Notes: generated from the sequence alone by a model not told the origin. Shown: positions 24,172 to 37,663, counted from the stretch's first letter. The stretch: 64,000 nucleotides of DNA from Citrobacter freundii ATCC 8090 = MTCC 1658 = NBRC 12681 (GCF_011064845.1 NZ_CP049015.1:1240001-1304000); one strand, 5' to 3'. Numbers and translations: made by a program.

Positions 24172-24230
24172 CATCAGGCCTGCGAGCTTCGATTCATTCG
24201 TAGGCCTGGTAAGTGCAACGCTATCAGGCA
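24172..24230. repeat. REP-like element between mscK and ybaM
   Basis: Facing REP-type arms CATCAGGCCTGC and GTAGGCCTGGTAAG...GCTATCAGGCA fill the gap between convergent mscK and ybaM. Confidence 0.7.
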
Positions 24231-24236
24231 TTTCAG

Positions 24237-24398
24237 CTATAGCGCGTTTTTTGAAGAAGAGAGCTGTTTCTTTTCGTAATCCCGTTTAACAATCTCCAGC
24301 GCCTTCAGTACGGTTTCAGGTGCAACCTGATTTTCCTCAAGTAAAACAATCAAATCGACGGCCAGTTTGACCTCGTCCGGGGCGTTCTCTAATGACAT
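24237..24398 (-). CDS. ybaM: YbaM, small conserved protein
   Basis: A 53-residue protein recovered from direct translation of the minus strand. It begins [20 protein letters not shown] and matches the 53-residue E. coli YbaM, diverging only in the last ten residues. It is mostly helical with no signal peptide. It lies 14 bases downstream of priC in the same direction and is probably co-transcribed. The function is unknown. Confidence 0.92.
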   Translation of the reverse strand: MSLENAPDEVKLAVDLIVLLEENQVAPETVLKALEIVKRDYEKKQLSSSKNAL

Positions 24399-24412
24399 AA
24401 ATTCTCCGGGGA

Positions 24413-24940
24413 TTAACGGGTTAAACGCGCCAACACGTTTTCTATTCTTGCCAGAGCATGACGGCAGCGCGCCAGTCGCGCCTCGAATGCTTCTACTTCA
24501 CGATGAAGTTTTTGCTGTTCTGCAAAGCCGGTAGCCTGAGCCAGACGCTCTTTGCGTTCACGCGTCATTTCAACCAGACGGCGTTCAAACTCCTGATGTT
24601 GGACCCGCTTGCGCTGCCAGCGCGCCAGACCTGGAGATGCGCTGTCCCACTCGCGTAGCGACCAACTGGCAGTTTCACGTGAAATCGCCTCTAACTGTGA
24701 GGCAAGGTGTTCCGCAAGCCAGGTGATTTGTGGTAGTTGTTGCTGCTCAACGGCGCGACGTAGGGCAGTAAGATTATCGTCAGCTTCATCCAGGCAGGCC
24801 TGCAGCAATGTGCTGCGCGTGTGAAACAGATGCCTGTCAAAGCGGGCGCTAAGCGTTGTGTGGTGCGCCAGCGGAGCACAACGCTGTCGCAGGCGGTTAA
24901 GCTGGTTTTCGAGCGTCTGTAACAGCATGGCGGTTTTCAC
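24413..24940 (-). CDS. priC: PriC, primosomal replication protein N''
   Basis: A 175-residue helical DNA-binding protein that restarts stalled replication forks by loading DnaB at forks with a leading-strand gap, together with Rep or PriA and SSB. It is Arg/Leu/Gln/Glu-rich throughout ([40 protein letters not shown]). The length equals that of E. coli PriC. It is divergent from ybaN and upstream of ybaM. Confidence 0.95.
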   Translation of the reverse strand: MKTAMLLQTLENQLNRLRQRCAPLAHHTTLSARFDRHLFHTRSTLLQACLDEADDNLTALRRAVEQQQLPQITWLAEHLASQLEAISRETASWSLREWDSASPGLARWQRKRVQHQEFERRLVEMTRERKERLAQATGFAEQQKLHREVEAFEARLARCRHALARIENVLARLTR

Positions 24941-25009
24941 AACAACACTCCGATGAAAATGAGAACTGTTATGCTAAAGTAGCGATTCTCTGTGTTAAGT
25001 ACTGATATT

Positions 25010-25387
25010 ATGCAACGCATTATTCTAATCATCATTGGCTGGATAGCGGTAGTGCTAGGTACGCTGGGCGTAGTATTGCCTCTGTTACCGACGACGCCGT
25101 TTATACTGCTGGCCGCCTGGTGTTTTGCCCGCTCATCGCCGCGTTTTCACGACTGGTTGCTTTACCGTTCGTGGTTCGGCGGGTATCTGCGTCACTGGCA
25201 AAAACATCGCGCGATGCCGCCGGGAGCAAAACCGCGCGCTATTTTTTTGATCCTGGTGACGTTTGCTATTTCCCTCTGGCTGGTCAATATGATGTGGGTA
25301 CGCGGCCTGCTGCTGGTTATTCTCGCCTGTTTACTGATTTTTATGTGGCGGATCCCGGTGATTGATGAAAAACAACAAAAGCAGTAA
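25010..25387 (+). CDS. ybaN: YbaN, DUF454 inner membrane protein
   Basis: A 125-residue inner-membrane protein of the DUF454 family with three or four hydrophobic helices. The family motif LGVVLPLLPTTPFILLAAWCFARSS is split between residues 17 and 42. The start at 25010 gives the same N-terminus as E. coli YbaN; the frame could begin 18 bases earlier but this would be unlike the family. No function is assigned. Confidence 0.93.
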   Translation: MQRIILIIIGWIAVVLGTLGVVLPLLPTTPFILLAAWCFARSSPRFHDWLLYRSWFGGYLRHWQKHRAMPPGAKPRAIFLILVTFAISLWLVNMMWVRGLLLVILACLLIFMWRIPVIDEKQQKQ

Positions 25388-25580
25388 AGCGCAATAATCG
25401 CTGTTGCAATTGTCTCTCGCAGCCAGTAAATTCGACCGTTTTCGAGCACAGGCGCAGATGGTCAAAGGTTAACCAAGTGTAACCTTGGCCCTAATATAGA
25501 CACAAAATCATTCAAGATACGTCGAGGATGAAGTGTATAGTGCGCCGTGAAGTAATACTGTATTAATCAGGCACAAACTT

Positions 25581-26132
25581 ATGACCGCGACTGCACAGCA
25601 GCTTGAGTTTCTCAAAAATAGCATCAAAAGCATCCACGACTACCCAAAACCGGGCATTCTTTTCCGTGATGTCACCAGTTTACTGGAAGATCCGAAAGCC
25701 TACGCCCTCAGCATTGAATTGCTGGTTGAGCGCTACAAAAATGCGGGGATCACTAAAGTGGTTGGCACCGAAGCGCGTGGCTTCCTGTTTGGCGCGCCGG
25801 TAGCGTTGGGGCTGGGCGTCGGCTTTGTTCCGGTACGCAAACCGCGTAAGCTTCCGCGTGAAGTTATTGCTGAGACCTATGAGCTGGAGTACGGCACCGA
25901 TCAGCTGGAAATCCACGTTGATGCCATCAAACCGGGTGATAAAGTCCTGGTTGTGGACGATCTTCTGGCAACTGGCGGCACGATTGAAGCGACCGTGAAG
26001 CTGATCCGCCGTCTGGGTGGCGAAGTGACCGATGCTGCCTTTATCATTAACTTGTTTGATCTGGGCGGCGAGCAGCGTCTGGAAAAGCAGGGGCTGACCT
26101 GTTATAGCCTGGTTCCATTCCCGGGCCACTAA
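25581..26132 (+). CDS. apt: Apt, adenine phosphoribosyltransferase
   Basis: A 183-residue cytosolic homodimer that converts adenine and PRPP to AMP in purine salvage. The PRPP-binding signature [13 protein letters not shown] lies at about residues 123-135, and the adenine/hood region [10 protein letters not shown] near 35. The flexible loop reads RKPRKLP where E. coli has RKPGKLP, so a Gly of the loop is Arg here. Length is unchanged and the rest of the active site is intact. It precedes dnaX by 210 bases, as in E. coli. Confidence 0.97.
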   Translation: MTATAQQLEFLKNSIKSIHDYPKPGILFRDVTSLLEDPKAYALSIELLVERYKNAGITKVVGTEARGFLFGAPVALGLGVGFVPVRKPRKLPREVIAETYELEYGTDQLEIHVDAIKPGDKVLVVDDLLATGGTIEATVKLIRRLGGEVTDAAFIINLFDLGGEQRLEKQGLTCYSLVPFPGH

Positions 26133-26342
26133 TTTAGGGCTATCTTTTTTGCCATTTTGGCCCCGGTCAGTGCTCGAAATCCTCACGTACTGCGTGTACG
26201 CTCCGGTTTCTGTGCGCTGCCCGAAACCAAACTGACTGCAACGATAACGCCCGAATATAACGTGTCAACCTCGCCGTTGCTGCGAGGTTGTGTTAGCATT
26301 ACCCTCCTGTGAATCCACCCTCCAGCCTTTCAGAGCCTGCCA

Positions 26343-27637
26343 ATGAGTTATCAGGTCTTAGCCCGAAAATGGCGCCCACAAACCTTTGCTGACGTCGTCG
26401 GCCAGGAACATGTGCTGACGGCACTGGCGAACGGCTTGTCGTTAGGGCGTATTCATCATGCTTATTTGTTTTCCGGTACCCGTGGCGTCGGAAAAACCTC
26501 TATCGCCCGCTTGCTGGCGAAGGGATTAAACTGTGAAACTGGCATCACCGCTACGCCGTGCGGCGTGTGCGATAACTGCCGGGAAATTGAGCAGGGGCGT
26601 TTTGTCGATTTGATTGAAATCGATGCCGCCTCACGCACTAAAGTCGAAGATACTCGCGATCTGCTGGATAACGTTCAGTATGCGCCCGCGCGCGGTCGCT
26701 TTAAGGTCTATTTGATCGACGAAGTGCACATGCTGTCGCGCCACAGTTTTAATGCCTTGCTGAAAACGCTCGAAGAGCCGCCCGCGCACGTCAAATTCCT
26801 GCTGGCGACCACCGATCCGCAGAAGCTGCCGGTGACCATCCTGTCGCGCTGTCTGCAATTCCATCTTAAAGCGCTGGATGTCGAACAGATTCGCCATCAG
26901 CTTGAGCATATTCTCAAAGAAGAGCATATCGCCCATGAACCGCGTGCGCTGCAACTGCTGGCTCGCGCCGCAGACGGCAGCCTGCGCGATGCACTAAGCC
27001 TGACCGATCAGGCGATTGCCAGCGGCGATGGTCAGGTCTCGACCGACGCGGTCAGCACCATGCTCGGCACGCTGGACGACGACCAGGCGCTCTCGCTTGT
27101 TGAAGCGGTTGTGGCTGCGGACGGCGAACGCGTGATGAGGCTGGTGAACGACGCCGCCGCGCGTGGTATCGAATGGGAAGCGCTGCTGGTTGAGATGTTG
27201 GCTTTGCTGCATCGTATTGCCATGGTTCAGCTTTCACCTGCCGCTCTCGGTAGCGATATGGCCGCCATTGAACAGCGTATGCGTGAACTGGCGCGAATTG
27301 TACCGCCTACCGATGTGCAGCTTTACTACCAGACCCTGTTAATCGGGCGCAAAGAACTGCCGTATGCGCCGGACAGGCGAATGGGCGTCGAAATGACGCT
27401 GCTGCGTGCGCTGGCTTTTCATCCGCGCATGCCGCTCCCGGAACCTGAAGTCCCGCGCCAGTCGTTTGCCCCGGTCGCACCCACAGCGGTGATGACCCCG
27501 ACGCAGGTGCCACAGCAGCAACCTGCGCCAGCGCAACAGCAACAGAATGTGCCGCTTTCCGATGCCACCAGTCAGGTGCTGGCGGCGCGCAGTCAACTGC
27601 AACGTGCTCAGGGAGCAACCAAAGCAAAAAAGAGTGA
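26343..27637 (+). CDS. dnaX: DnaX gamma subunit made by -1 frameshift
   Basis: The gamma form ends after a -1 slip on A AAA AAG (27626-27632, codons 429-430). Re-reading base 27632 gives GAG and then TGA at 27635-27637, so gamma is 431 residues, the same as in E. coli. The two stimulators are visible: an AGGGAG Shine-Dalgarno-like sequence about ten bases upstream, and a GC-rich hairpin downstream between about 27639 and 27668. Confidence 0.93.
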
Positions 27638-28274
27638 ACCGGCAGCCGCTTCCCGCGCGCGGCCGGTGAATAATGCTGCGCTGGAAAGACTGGCTTCGGT
27701 GTCGGAACGTGTTCAGGCGCGCCCGGCAGTCTCTGCGCTGGAAAAAGCACCGGCGAAGAAAGAAGCGTATCGCTGGAAAGCGACCAATCCTGTTGCAGAA
27801 GTCAAAGAAGTCGTCGCCACGCCGAAAGCGCTGAAAAAAGCGCTTGAGCATGAAAAAACGCCGGAACTGGCAGCAAAGCTTGCGGCTGAAGCCATTGAAC
27901 GCGACCCGTGGGCCGCCCAGGTGAGCCAGCTCTCGCTGCCTAAACTGGTGGAGCAGGTGGCGCTTAATGCCTGGAAAGAAGAGAATGGCAACGTGGTTTG
28001 CCTGCACCTGCGTTCCACGCAGCGACACCTTAATTCCAGTGGCGCGCAGCAAAAACTGGCCGAAGCACTGAGTTCCTTAACGGGGTCAACGGTTGAATTG
28101 ACCATCGTTGAAGATGATAATCCTGCGGTGCGTACGCCGCTGGAGTGGCGTCAGGCCATTTATGAAGAGAAGCTCGCGCAGGCGCGTGAGTCGATTATTG
28201 CGGATAATAACATCCAGACGCTGCGTCGTTTTTTCGATGCGGAGCTGGACGAAGAGAGTATTCGCCCCATTTGA
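26343..28274 (+). CDS. dnaX: DnaX, DNA polymerase III tau subunit
   Basis: The full-length 643-residue tau subunit of the clamp loader. Domains I-II are an AAA+ ATPase with Walker A GTRGVGKTS near residue 45, a four-Cys zinc module (C-ETGITATP-C-GV-C-DN-C) near 64-79, Walker B IDEVHML and sensor 1 LATTDP. Domain III oligomerises. A Pro/Gln/Ala-rich linker follows (about 380-430), and the tau-only domains IV-V bind DnaB and the polymerase core. A slippery heptamer at codons 429-430 makes the shorter gamma form. It is followed by ybaB and recR in one operon. Confidence 0.98.
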   Translation: MSYQVLARKWRPQTFADVVGQEHVLTALANGLSLGRIHHAYLFSGTRGVGKTSIARLLAKGLNCETGITATPCGVCDNCREIEQGRFVDLIEIDAASRTKVEDTRDLLDNVQYAPARGRFKVYLIDEVHMLSRHSFNALLKTLEEPPAHVKFLLATTDPQKLPVTILSRCLQFHLKALDVEQIRHQLEHILKEEHIAHEPRALQLLARAADGSLRDALSLTDQAIASGDGQVSTDAVSTMLGTLDDDQALSLVEAVVAADGERVMRLVNDAAARGIEWEALLVEMLALLHRIAMVQLSPAALGSDMAAIEQRMRELARIVPPTDVQLYYQTLLIGRKELPYAPDRRMGVEMTLLRALAFHPRMPLPEPEVPRQSFAPVAPTAVMTPTQVPQQQPAPAQQQQNVPLSDATSQVLAARSQLQRAQGATKAKKSEPAAASRARPVNNAALERLASVSERVQARPAVSALEKAPAKKEAYRWKATNPVAEVKEVVATPKALKKALEHEKTPELAAKLAAEAIERDPWAAQVSQLSLPKLVEQVALNAWKEENGNVVCLHLRSTQRHLNSSGAQQKLAEALSSLTGSTVELTIVEDDNPAVRTPLEWRQAIYEEKLAQARESIIADNNIQTLRRFFDAELDEESIRPI

Positions 28275-28316
28275 TCGTCAGCCTAATGGTTTGACGGTCG
28301 TCATCCCTTAACGTGA

Positions 28317-28660
<344 letters not shown>

Positions 28661-28661
<1 letters not shown>

Positions 28662-29266
28662 TGCAAACCAGCCCGCTGTTAACTCAGCTTATGGAAGCAC
28701 TGCGCTGTCTGCCGGGCGTTGGCCCGAAGTCGGCGCAGCGCATGGCGTTCACGCTGCTTCAGCGCGATCGCAGCGGCGGGATGCGTCTGGCGCAGGCGTT
28801 AACGAAGGCGATGTCGGAAATCGGCCACTGTGCCGATTGCCGCACCTTCACAGAGCAGGACGTCTGCAACATCTGTTCGAACCCGCGTCGCCAGGAAAAC
28901 GGTCAGATTTGCGTGGTGGAGAGTCCGGCGGACATCTACGCCATTGAGCAAACCGGGCAATTTTCCGGACGTTACTTCGTGCTGATGGGACACCTGTCGC
29001 CGCTGGACGGTATCGGGCCTGATGATATCGGGCTGGATCGTCTTGAACAGCGACTGGCGTCTGAGCAAATCAACGAACTGATTCTGGCGACCAATCCCAC
29101 GGTCGAAGGAGAGGCGACCGCCAACTATATTGCTGAGCTTTGCATGCAATATGGCGTTGAAGCCAGCCGTATCGCCCATGGCGTTCCGGTAGGCGGCGAG
29201 CTGGAAATGGTCGATGGCACCACGCTGTCGCACTCTCTGGCAGGACGACACAAGATTAAATTCTGA
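28661..29266 (+). CDS. recR: RecR, recombination mediator
   Basis: A 201-residue RecFOR pathway protein that, with RecO, loads RecA onto SSB-coated gaps. It has an N-terminal helix-hairpin-helix ([17 protein letters not shown]), a four-Cys zinc finger ([16 protein letters not shown]) near residue 57 and a Toprim domain ([15 protein letters not shown]). Length matches E. coli RecR. It overlaps ybaB by one base and lies 110 bases before htpG. Confidence 0.97.
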
Positions 29267-29295
29267 ACAAACGGAGGCCGCGACGGCGGCTTCCG

Positions 29296-29324
29296 CTTGA
29301 AATCCTTCCCGCTTGTCCCCATTT
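29296..29324 (+). promoter_or_regulatory. sigma-32 heat-shock promoter of htpG
   Basis: CTTGAAA at 29296-29302 and CCCCATTT at 29317-29324 with a 14-base spacer match the sigma-32 consensus closely. It lies about 50 bases before the htpG start. Confidence 0.9.
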
Positions 29325-29376
29325 CACCCTCAACGTGTTTTTACCATTGAATATGGCATTGTTGAGGTAGATCTAC

Positions 29377-31251
29377 ATGAAAGGACAAGAAACTCGTGGT
29401 TTTCAGTCAGAAGTAAAACAGCTTCTGCACCTGATGATCCATTCTCTGTATTCCAATAAAGAAATCTTCCTGCGTGAGCTTATCTCTAACGCCTCGGATG
29501 CGGCAGACAAGCTGCGTTTCCGCGCACTGTCTAACCCGGACCTGTATGAAGGTGACGGTGAGCTGCGTGTGCGTGTTTCCTTCGATAAAGATAAGCGTAC
29601 GTTGACCATTGCCGATAACGGCGTGGGGATGAATCGTGATGACGTTATCGATCATCTGGGGACCATTGCGAAATCCGGCACCAAATCTTTCCTCGAATCC
29701 ATGGGCTCCGATCAGGCGAAAGACAGCCAGTTGATCGGTCAGTTCGGGGTTGGTTTCTACTCTGCCTTCATCGTGGCGGACAAAGTTACCGTGCGTACCC
29801 GTGCTGCGGGTGATAAGCCGGAAAACGGCGTGTTCTGGGAGTCTGCGGGCGAGGGTGAGTACACCGTTGCTGATATTACCAAAGAAGACCGTGGTACCGA
29901 AATTACTCTGCATCTGCGTGAAGGCGAAGACGAGTTCCTCGATGACTGGCGCGTACGTTCCATCATCAGCAAATATTCCGACCATATTGCGCTGCCGGTA
30001 GAGATCGAAAAATCCGAAGAGAAAGACGGCGAGACCGTGGTTTCCTGGGAAAAAATCAACAAGGCGCAGGCGCTGTGGACCCGTAACAAGTCGGAAATCA
30101 AAGACGACGAGTACAACGAATTCTACAAGCACATCGCCCACGACTTCACTGACCCGCTGACCTGGAGCCACAACCGTGTGGAAGGTAAGCAGGAGTACAC
30201 CAGCCTGCTGTATATCCCGTCGCAGGCGCCGTGGGATATGTGGAACCGCGATCACAAGCATGGTCTGAAACTGTACGTCCAGCGTGTCTTCATCATGGAC
30301 GATGCCGAGCAGTTCATGCCGAACTACCTGCGCTTTGTCCGCGGTCTGATAGATTCTAACGATCTGCCGCTGAACGTTTCTCGCGAGATCCTGCAGGACA
30401 GCACCGTCACTCGTAACCTGCGCAGCGCGCTGACCAAACGCGTACTGCAGATGCTGGAAAAACTGGCGAAAGACGACGCGGAAAAATACCAGACCTTCTG
30501 GAAGCAGTTCGGCCTGGTGCTGAAAGAAGGCCCGGCGGAAGACCACGCCAACCAGGAAACGATCGCTAAACTGATGCGCTTCGCGTCTACGCACACTGAC
30601 TCCTCCGCGCAAACCGTGTCGCTGGAAGATTACGTGTCGCGAATGAAAGAAGGGCAGGAGAAAATCTACTACATCACTGCAGACAGCTATGCGGCGGCGA
30701 AGAGCAGCCCGCACCTGGAACTGCTGCGTAAGAAAGGCATCGAAGTGCTGCTGCTTTCTGACCGCATCGATGAGTGGATGATGAACTACCTGACCGAGTT
30801 CGACGGTAAGGCATTCCAGTCCGTTGCTAAAGCTGACGAGTCCATCGACAAGCTGGCGGATGAAGTTGACGAATCGGCAAAAGAAGCGGAAAAAGCGCTG
30901 ACGCCGTTCGTTGAGCGTGTGAAAACCCTGTTGGGTGACCGCGTGAAAGAAGTGCGTCTGACTCACCGTCTGACCGACACGCCAGCCATCGTTACCACCG
31001 ATGCGGATGAAATGAGCACCCAGATGGCGAAACTGTTTGCCGCTGCGGGCCAGGCCGTACCGGAAGTGAAATATATCTTTGAACTGAACCCGGACCACGT
31101 GCTGGTAAAACGCACGGCGGATACTCAGGACGAAGCACAGTTCAAAGAGTGGGTTGAGCTGCTGCTGGATCAGGCGCTGTTTGCCGAGCGCGGCACGCTG
31201 GAAGACCCGAACCAGTTCATTCGTCGTATGAACCAGTTGCTGGTATCCTGA
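29377..31251 (+). CDS. htpG: HtpG, Hsp90 chaperone
   Basis: A 624-residue bacterial Hsp90, equal in length to the E. coli protein. The N-terminal GHKL ATPase domain has the catalytic Glu in [16 protein letters not shown], the nucleotide-binding DNGVGM and the glycine-rich [11 protein letters not shown]. The middle domain has the key Arg of [11 protein letters not shown], and the C-terminal domain dimerises. It lacks the charged linker and MEEVD tail of eukaryotic forms. A sigma-32 promoter precedes it. A REP element follows. Confidence 0.98.
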   Translation: MKGQETRGFQSEVKQLLHLMIHSLYSNKEIFLRELISNASDAADKLRFRALSNPDLYEGDGELRVRVSFDKDKRTLTIADNGVGMNRDDVIDHLGTIAKSGTKSFLESMGSDQAKDSQLIGQFGVGFYSAFIVADKVTVRTRAAGDKPENGVFWESAGEGEYTVADITKEDRGTEITLHLREGEDEFLDDWRVRSIISKYSDHIALPVEIEKSEEKDGETVVSWEKINKAQALWTRNKSEIKDDEYNEFYKHIAHDFTDPLTWSHNRVEGKQEYTSLLYIPSQAPWDMWNRDHKHGLKLYVQRVFIMDDAEQFMPNYLRFVRGLIDSNDLPLNVSREILQDSTVTRNLRSALTKRVLQMLEKLAKDDAEKYQTFWKQFGLVLKEGPAEDHANQETIAKLMRFASTHTDSSAQTVSLEDYVSRMKEGQEKIYYITADSYAAAKSSPHLELLRKKGIEVLLLSDRIDEWMMNYLTEFDGKAFQSVAKADESIDKLADEVDESAKEAEKALTPFVERVKTLLGDRVKEVRLTHRLTDTPAIVTTDADEMSTQMAKLFAAAGQAVPEVKYIFELNPDHVLVKRTADTQDEAQFKEWVELLLDQALFAERGTLEDPNQFIRRMNQLLVS

Positions 31252-31265
31252 TACCTGTAATGTAA

Positions 31266-31349
31266 TGCCGGATGGCGCTAACGCTTATCCGGCCTACAAC
31301 ATCTTTTTGATCGTAGGCCGGATAAGGTGTTTACACCGCCATCCGGCAA
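31266..31349. repeat. REP/BIME element after htpG
   Basis: A pair of facing REP palindromes, TGCCGGATGGCGC...GGCCTAC and GTAGGCCGGATAAGG...GCCATCCGGCAA, lies between htpG and adk. Confidence 0.9.
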
Positions 31350-31450
31350 TTTCTTTCCTTATTTTCAATTTTCCCGCCATTAACCGTTTCAGCGCAGACT
31401 ACCTTCCTTGAGCCAATTGCGTGATGGTGGTATCGTTTAGCGCTTTTTAA

Positions 31451-32128
<678 letters not shown>

Positions 32129-32149
32129 TTTTTTCGCGTAATAAACCTC

Positions 32150-32203
32150 TTATCAGGTCTGCCATTATCTCGTAGGCCTGATAAGCGCAGCGCCATCAGG
32201 CAA
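32150..32203. repeat. REP-like element between adk and hemH
   Basis: Facing arms TTATCAGGTCTGCC and GTAGGCCTGATAAGCGCAGC...CATCAGGCAA form a REP-like pair. Confidence 0.75.
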
Positions 32204-32282
32204 ATTCTCGTCTTACCTTTCACAGCAATTAGTTCTTCTTTACCGCTTTTCCGCTACAATTATCAACAATTTGAATCGATAA

Positions 32283-34210
<1,928 letters not shown>

Positions 34211-34362
34211 AAAACGCTCCTTGTGAAGGTGAGTTATTGTAGAAATTAATCCCGGATAAACTGCGATCTCACCGTCCGATATTGAAACTCAGCGTCGCAT
34301 CGCATGCGCTGCAGGGAATGTGCTACCATGCATCGCTCAGTTAACCACCCGTAAAATCGACC

Positions 34363-35667
34363 ATGAAATTTCCCGGTAAACGTAAATCCAAACACTATTT
34401 TCCCGTCAGCGCGCGCGATCCGTTGCTGCAACAAATTCAGCCAGAAAATGAAACCAGCGCAGCCTGGGTGGTGGGCATCGACCAGACGTTGGTGGATATT
34501 GAAGCCAAAGTGGATGATGACTTTGTAAAACGTTATGGATTAAGCGCCGGGCATTCTCTGGTGATTGCCGATGATGTCGCAGAAGCGCTCTATCAGGAAC
34601 TGGTGCGTGAAAATTTGATCACCCATCAGTTTGCGGGCGGTACGATCGGTAACACGATGCACAACTACTCCGTGCTGGCGGATGACCGCTCGGTGCTGCT
34701 GGGCGTGATGTGCAGCAATATCGAGATTGGCAGCTATGCGTACCGTTATTTATGCAATACCTCCAGCCGTACCGATCTGAACTACCTGCAAGGCGTTAAT
34801 GGACCGATTGGTCGTTGCTTTACGCTGATTGGTGAATCCGGAGAGCGTACCTTCGCCATTAGCCCTGGGCATATGAATAAGCTACGGGCGGATAGCATCC
34901 CTGAATCGGTAATTGCCGGAGCGTCCGCGTTGGTGCTGACGTCCTATCTGGTGCGCTGCGAGCCGGGCGAGCCGATGCCGGAAGCGACCATGAAGGCGAT
35001 TGAATACGCTAAAAAACACAATGTGCCGGTGGTACTGACGCTGGGCACCAAATTCGTCATTGCCGATAACCCGCAATGGTGGCAGGCATTCCTCAAAGAG
35101 CATGTCTCTATTCTGGCGATGAATGAAGAAGAGGCTGAAGCGCTGACCGGCGAGAACGATCCGCTGCTGGCGTCTGACAAGGCGCTGGACTGGGTGGATC
35201 TGGTGCTGTGCACTGCGGGTCCGGCGGGTCTGTATATGGCGGGCTTTACGGAAGAAGAAGTCAAACGTAAAACCCAGCATCCGCTGCTGCCTGGAGCGAT
35301 TGCCGAATTCAATCAGTACGAATTCAGCCGCGCCATGCGCCATAAAGACTGTACCAATCCGCTGCGCGTGTATTCGCACATCGCGCCATATATGGGCGGG
35401 CCAGAAAAGATAATGAATACCAACGGTGCTGGCGACGGCGCGCTGGCGGCATTGCTGCATGATATTACCGCCAACAGCTATCACCGCAGTAACGTGCCTA
35501 ACTCCAGCAAGCACAAGTTCACCTGGCTGACCTATTCGTCTCTAGCCCAGGTGTGTAAATATGCTAACCGCGTGAGTTACCAGGTGCTGAACCAGCATTC
35601 ACCGCGCCTGACGCGCGGTTTGCCGGAACGTGAAGACAGTCTTGAAGAGTCGTACTGGGATCGCTGA
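34363..35667 (+). CDS. gsk: Gsk, inosine-guanosine kinase
   Basis: A 434-residue PfkB/ribokinase-family enzyme that phosphorylates inosine and guanosine to IMP and GMP in purine salvage. The catalytic Asp and anion hole are in NTNGAGDGALAALLHD near residue 350. The N-terminal substrate lid includes HQFAGGTIGNTMHNYSVL. The length equals that of E. coli Gsk. It is divergent from aes with 152 bases between; no operator was recognised there. Confidence 0.97.
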   Translation: MKFPGKRKSKHYFPVSARDPLLQQIQPENETSAAWVVGIDQTLVDIEAKVDDDFVKRYGLSAGHSLVIADDVAEALYQELVRENLITHQFAGGTIGNTMHNYSVLADDRSVLLGVMCSNIEIGSYAYRYLCNTSSRTDLNYLQGVNGPIGRCFTLIGESGERTFAISPGHMNKLRADSIPESVIAGASALVLTSYLVRCEPGEPMPEATMKAIEYAKKHNVPVVLTLGTKFVIADNPQWWQAFLKEHVSILAMNEEEAEALTGENDPLLASDKALDWVDLVLCTAGPAGLYMAGFTEEEVKRKTQHPLLPGAIAEFNQYEFSRAMRHKDCTNPLRVYSHIAPYMGGPEKIMNTNGAGDGALAALLHDITANSYHRSNVPNSSKHKFTWLTYSSLAQVCKYANRVSYQVLNQHSPRLTRGLPEREDSLEESYWDR

Positions 35668-35672
35668 GTTCT

Positions 35673-35751
35673 TGCCCGATGGCGCTACGCTTATCGGGCC
35701 TACGCGTAGCAATAGCAGGCCGGATAAGGCGTTTTACGCCGCCATCCGGCA
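35673..35751. repeat. REP/BIME element between gsk and ybaL
   Basis: Facing REP palindromes (TTGCCCGATGGCGCTACGC and GGCCGGATAAGGCG...GCCATCCGGC) separate the convergent gsk and ybaL genes. Confidence 0.88.
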
Positions 35752-35758
35752 CGTAACA

Positions 35759-37438
35759 TTAACTGGCGGTAGCAACTTCACCGGCAGGCGGCGTTTCAAT
35801 TAGCTCCAGCATGGTACGGGCGATTTCACGCTCGCCCATGACGACCTGATTGGCTCCGCGCTCAGTAATATATTCCACCTCATCGTCATAATGTGCGCGG
35901 GCGATAATCTCAATCGACGGGCACTTCTCACGAGCGGAAGCGACAATTTCACCCGCTTCATAGCCATTCGGAATGGTTAGCAACAGCCAGCGTGCGCAAT
36001 CCAGATGCGCCAGATTCATGATCTCTTCGTTAGCGGCATTTCCCAGCACCGCGCGGATCCCACGCTCGCGCAGTTCATCCACCCGGGTACGTGAGGTTTC
36101 GATAACCACCAGCGGGATCCCGGCAGCCATCAATTTCTCACCCAGCAGGCTGCCGACGCGACCAAAGCCAACCAGCAGGGCGTGATTGCAGATATCCACC
36201 GGAATTTGCTTCTCTTCTTCGATAGCCTCTTCCAGAGTCTGCTCTTCCAGCGTTTCTGTTTTGGCGAGATATTTTTCTAACACCGCGAACAGCACCGGGT
36301 TGAGCATTATGGACAGGATTGCCCCTGCCAGCACCAGATTCTGTCCGGCCTGCGGCAGCAGGTTTAACGCCATTCCCAGACCCGCCAGGATAAAGGCAAA
36401 TTCACCAATTTGCGCCAGACTGGTGGCAATGGTGAGCGCCGTGCGTTGAGAGTGACCAAACATGCGCACCAGGAAATAGGCGGCAAGGGATTTACCAAAG
36501 ATGATAATCGCCAGCGTGCCCAGTACTGCCAACGGCTGCTGGATCAGGACTAACGGATCGAACAGCATTCCGACGGAAACGAAGAACAGCACGGCGAACG
36601 CATCGCGCAGCGGCAGGGTGTCATGCGCCGCACGGTGGCTCAGCTCAGATTCATTCAGCACCATACCGGCGAAGAACGCGCCCAGTGCAAAGGAGACATC
36701 GAACAGCTCTACTGCGCCGAAGGCGATACCTAAGGCGAGGGCGAGGACTGAGAGGGTAAACAGTTCGCGTGAACCGGTTGCGGCGCTGCGGGCCATAATC
36801 CACGGTACCAGGCGACGACCCACCAGCATCATAATCGCGATAAACGCCACCACCTTACCGATGGTAATGCCCATATCGACAGCCAGAGAAGCGAAGCCGA
36901 CATCTTCTTTTTCCAACATTCCGGCGACGGCTGGCAGGAGAACCAGCGTCAGTACCATCATCAGATCTTCGACAATCAGCCAGCCAATGGCAATTTGCCC
37001 GCGCTGGCTGTCAATGAGCTGTCGTTCTTCAAGCGCACGCAGTAGCACCACGGTGCTGGCGGTTGAAAGACACAGACCAAACACGATCCCCACCATCAGC
37101 GACCAGCCTAATACAGCTGAAAGCGCCATACCCAGCAGCGTTGCCACTGCTATCTGGGCAATCGCGCCGGGAATGGCGATTGACTTTACCGCCATCAAAT
37201 CCTTCAGGGAAAAGTGCAGCCCGACGCCGAACATCAGCAGAATAACGCCAAGCTCGGCCAGTTCAGGCGCGAGCTTAGTATCAGCAACAAAACCAGGTGT
37301 AAATGGACCGGCCAGAACGCCCGCTAACAGATATCCCACCAGAGGAGAAATACGTAGTTTATTGGCAATCATGCCTAATATAAAAGCGAGTACAAGGCCG
37401 CCGACAATGGTGGTGATAAGCGGGGTGGCGTGATGCAT
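35759..37438 (-). CDS. ybaL: YbaL, putative CPA2-type cation/proton antiporter
   Basis: A 559-residue membrane protein of the KefB/KefC superfamily (E. coli YbaL 558). Twelve or so membrane helices occupy residues 1-390, with the CPA2 region LFDVSFALGAFFAGMVLNESELSH. The C-terminal RCK/TrkA-N domain (about 415-535) has the Rossmann motif GFGRVGSLLGEKL and should bind a nucleotide that gates transport. The ion carried is not known with certainty. A linker rich in Glu (ETLEEQTLEEAIEEEKQ) joins the two parts. Confidence 0.94.
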   Translation of the reverse strand: MHHATPLITTIVGGLVLAFILGMIANKLRISPLVGYLLAGVLAGPFTPGFVADTKLAPELAELGVILLMFGVGLHFSLKDLMAVKSIAIPGAIAQIAVATLLGMALSAVLGWSLMVGIVFGLCLSTASTVVLLRALEERQLIDSQRGQIAIGWLIVEDLMMVLTLVLLPAVAGMLEKEDVGFASLAVDMGITIGKVVAFIAIMMLVGRRLVPWIMARSAATGSRELFTLSVLALALGIAFGAVELFDVSFALGAFFAGMVLNESELSHRAAHDTLPLRDAFAVLFFVSVGMLFDPLVLIQQPLAVLGTLAIIIFGKSLAAYFLVRMFGHSQRTALTIATSLAQIGEFAFILAGLGMALNLLPQAGQNLVLAGAILSIMLNPVLFAVLEKYLAKTETLEEQTLEEAIEEEKQIPVDICNHALLVGFGRVGSLLGEKLMAAGIPLVVIETSRTRVDELRERGIRAVLGNAANEEIMNLAHLDCARWLLLTIPNGYEAGEIVASAREKCPSIEIIARAHYDDEVEYITERGANQVVMGEREIARTMLELIETPPAGEVATAS

Positions 37439-37663
37439 TCCGTCTCCTTTGGTTGCTGTGATGATCCTAAAAACCCAAACTGCGAGTAATAGTTTATGAC
37501 AATTTTAATGTTTATGTTTATGAATAATTATTGAATTTTGAAGAAAACAGGATTTTAAAGGAAAAAAAGCACGGATCGGAAAACTACGAGGGGATGTTTG
37601 AGGCAAACGCTGATGGTCACTGTAAGTGATGACGACCAAAGTTTACCTTTGGCCGTCAGAAAA

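Noticed and set aside
29407..31098. 563-codon minus-strand frame opposite htpG
   Set aside because: It lies entirely antisense to the highly conserved htpG gene, has no known family pattern and arises from htpG codon bias.
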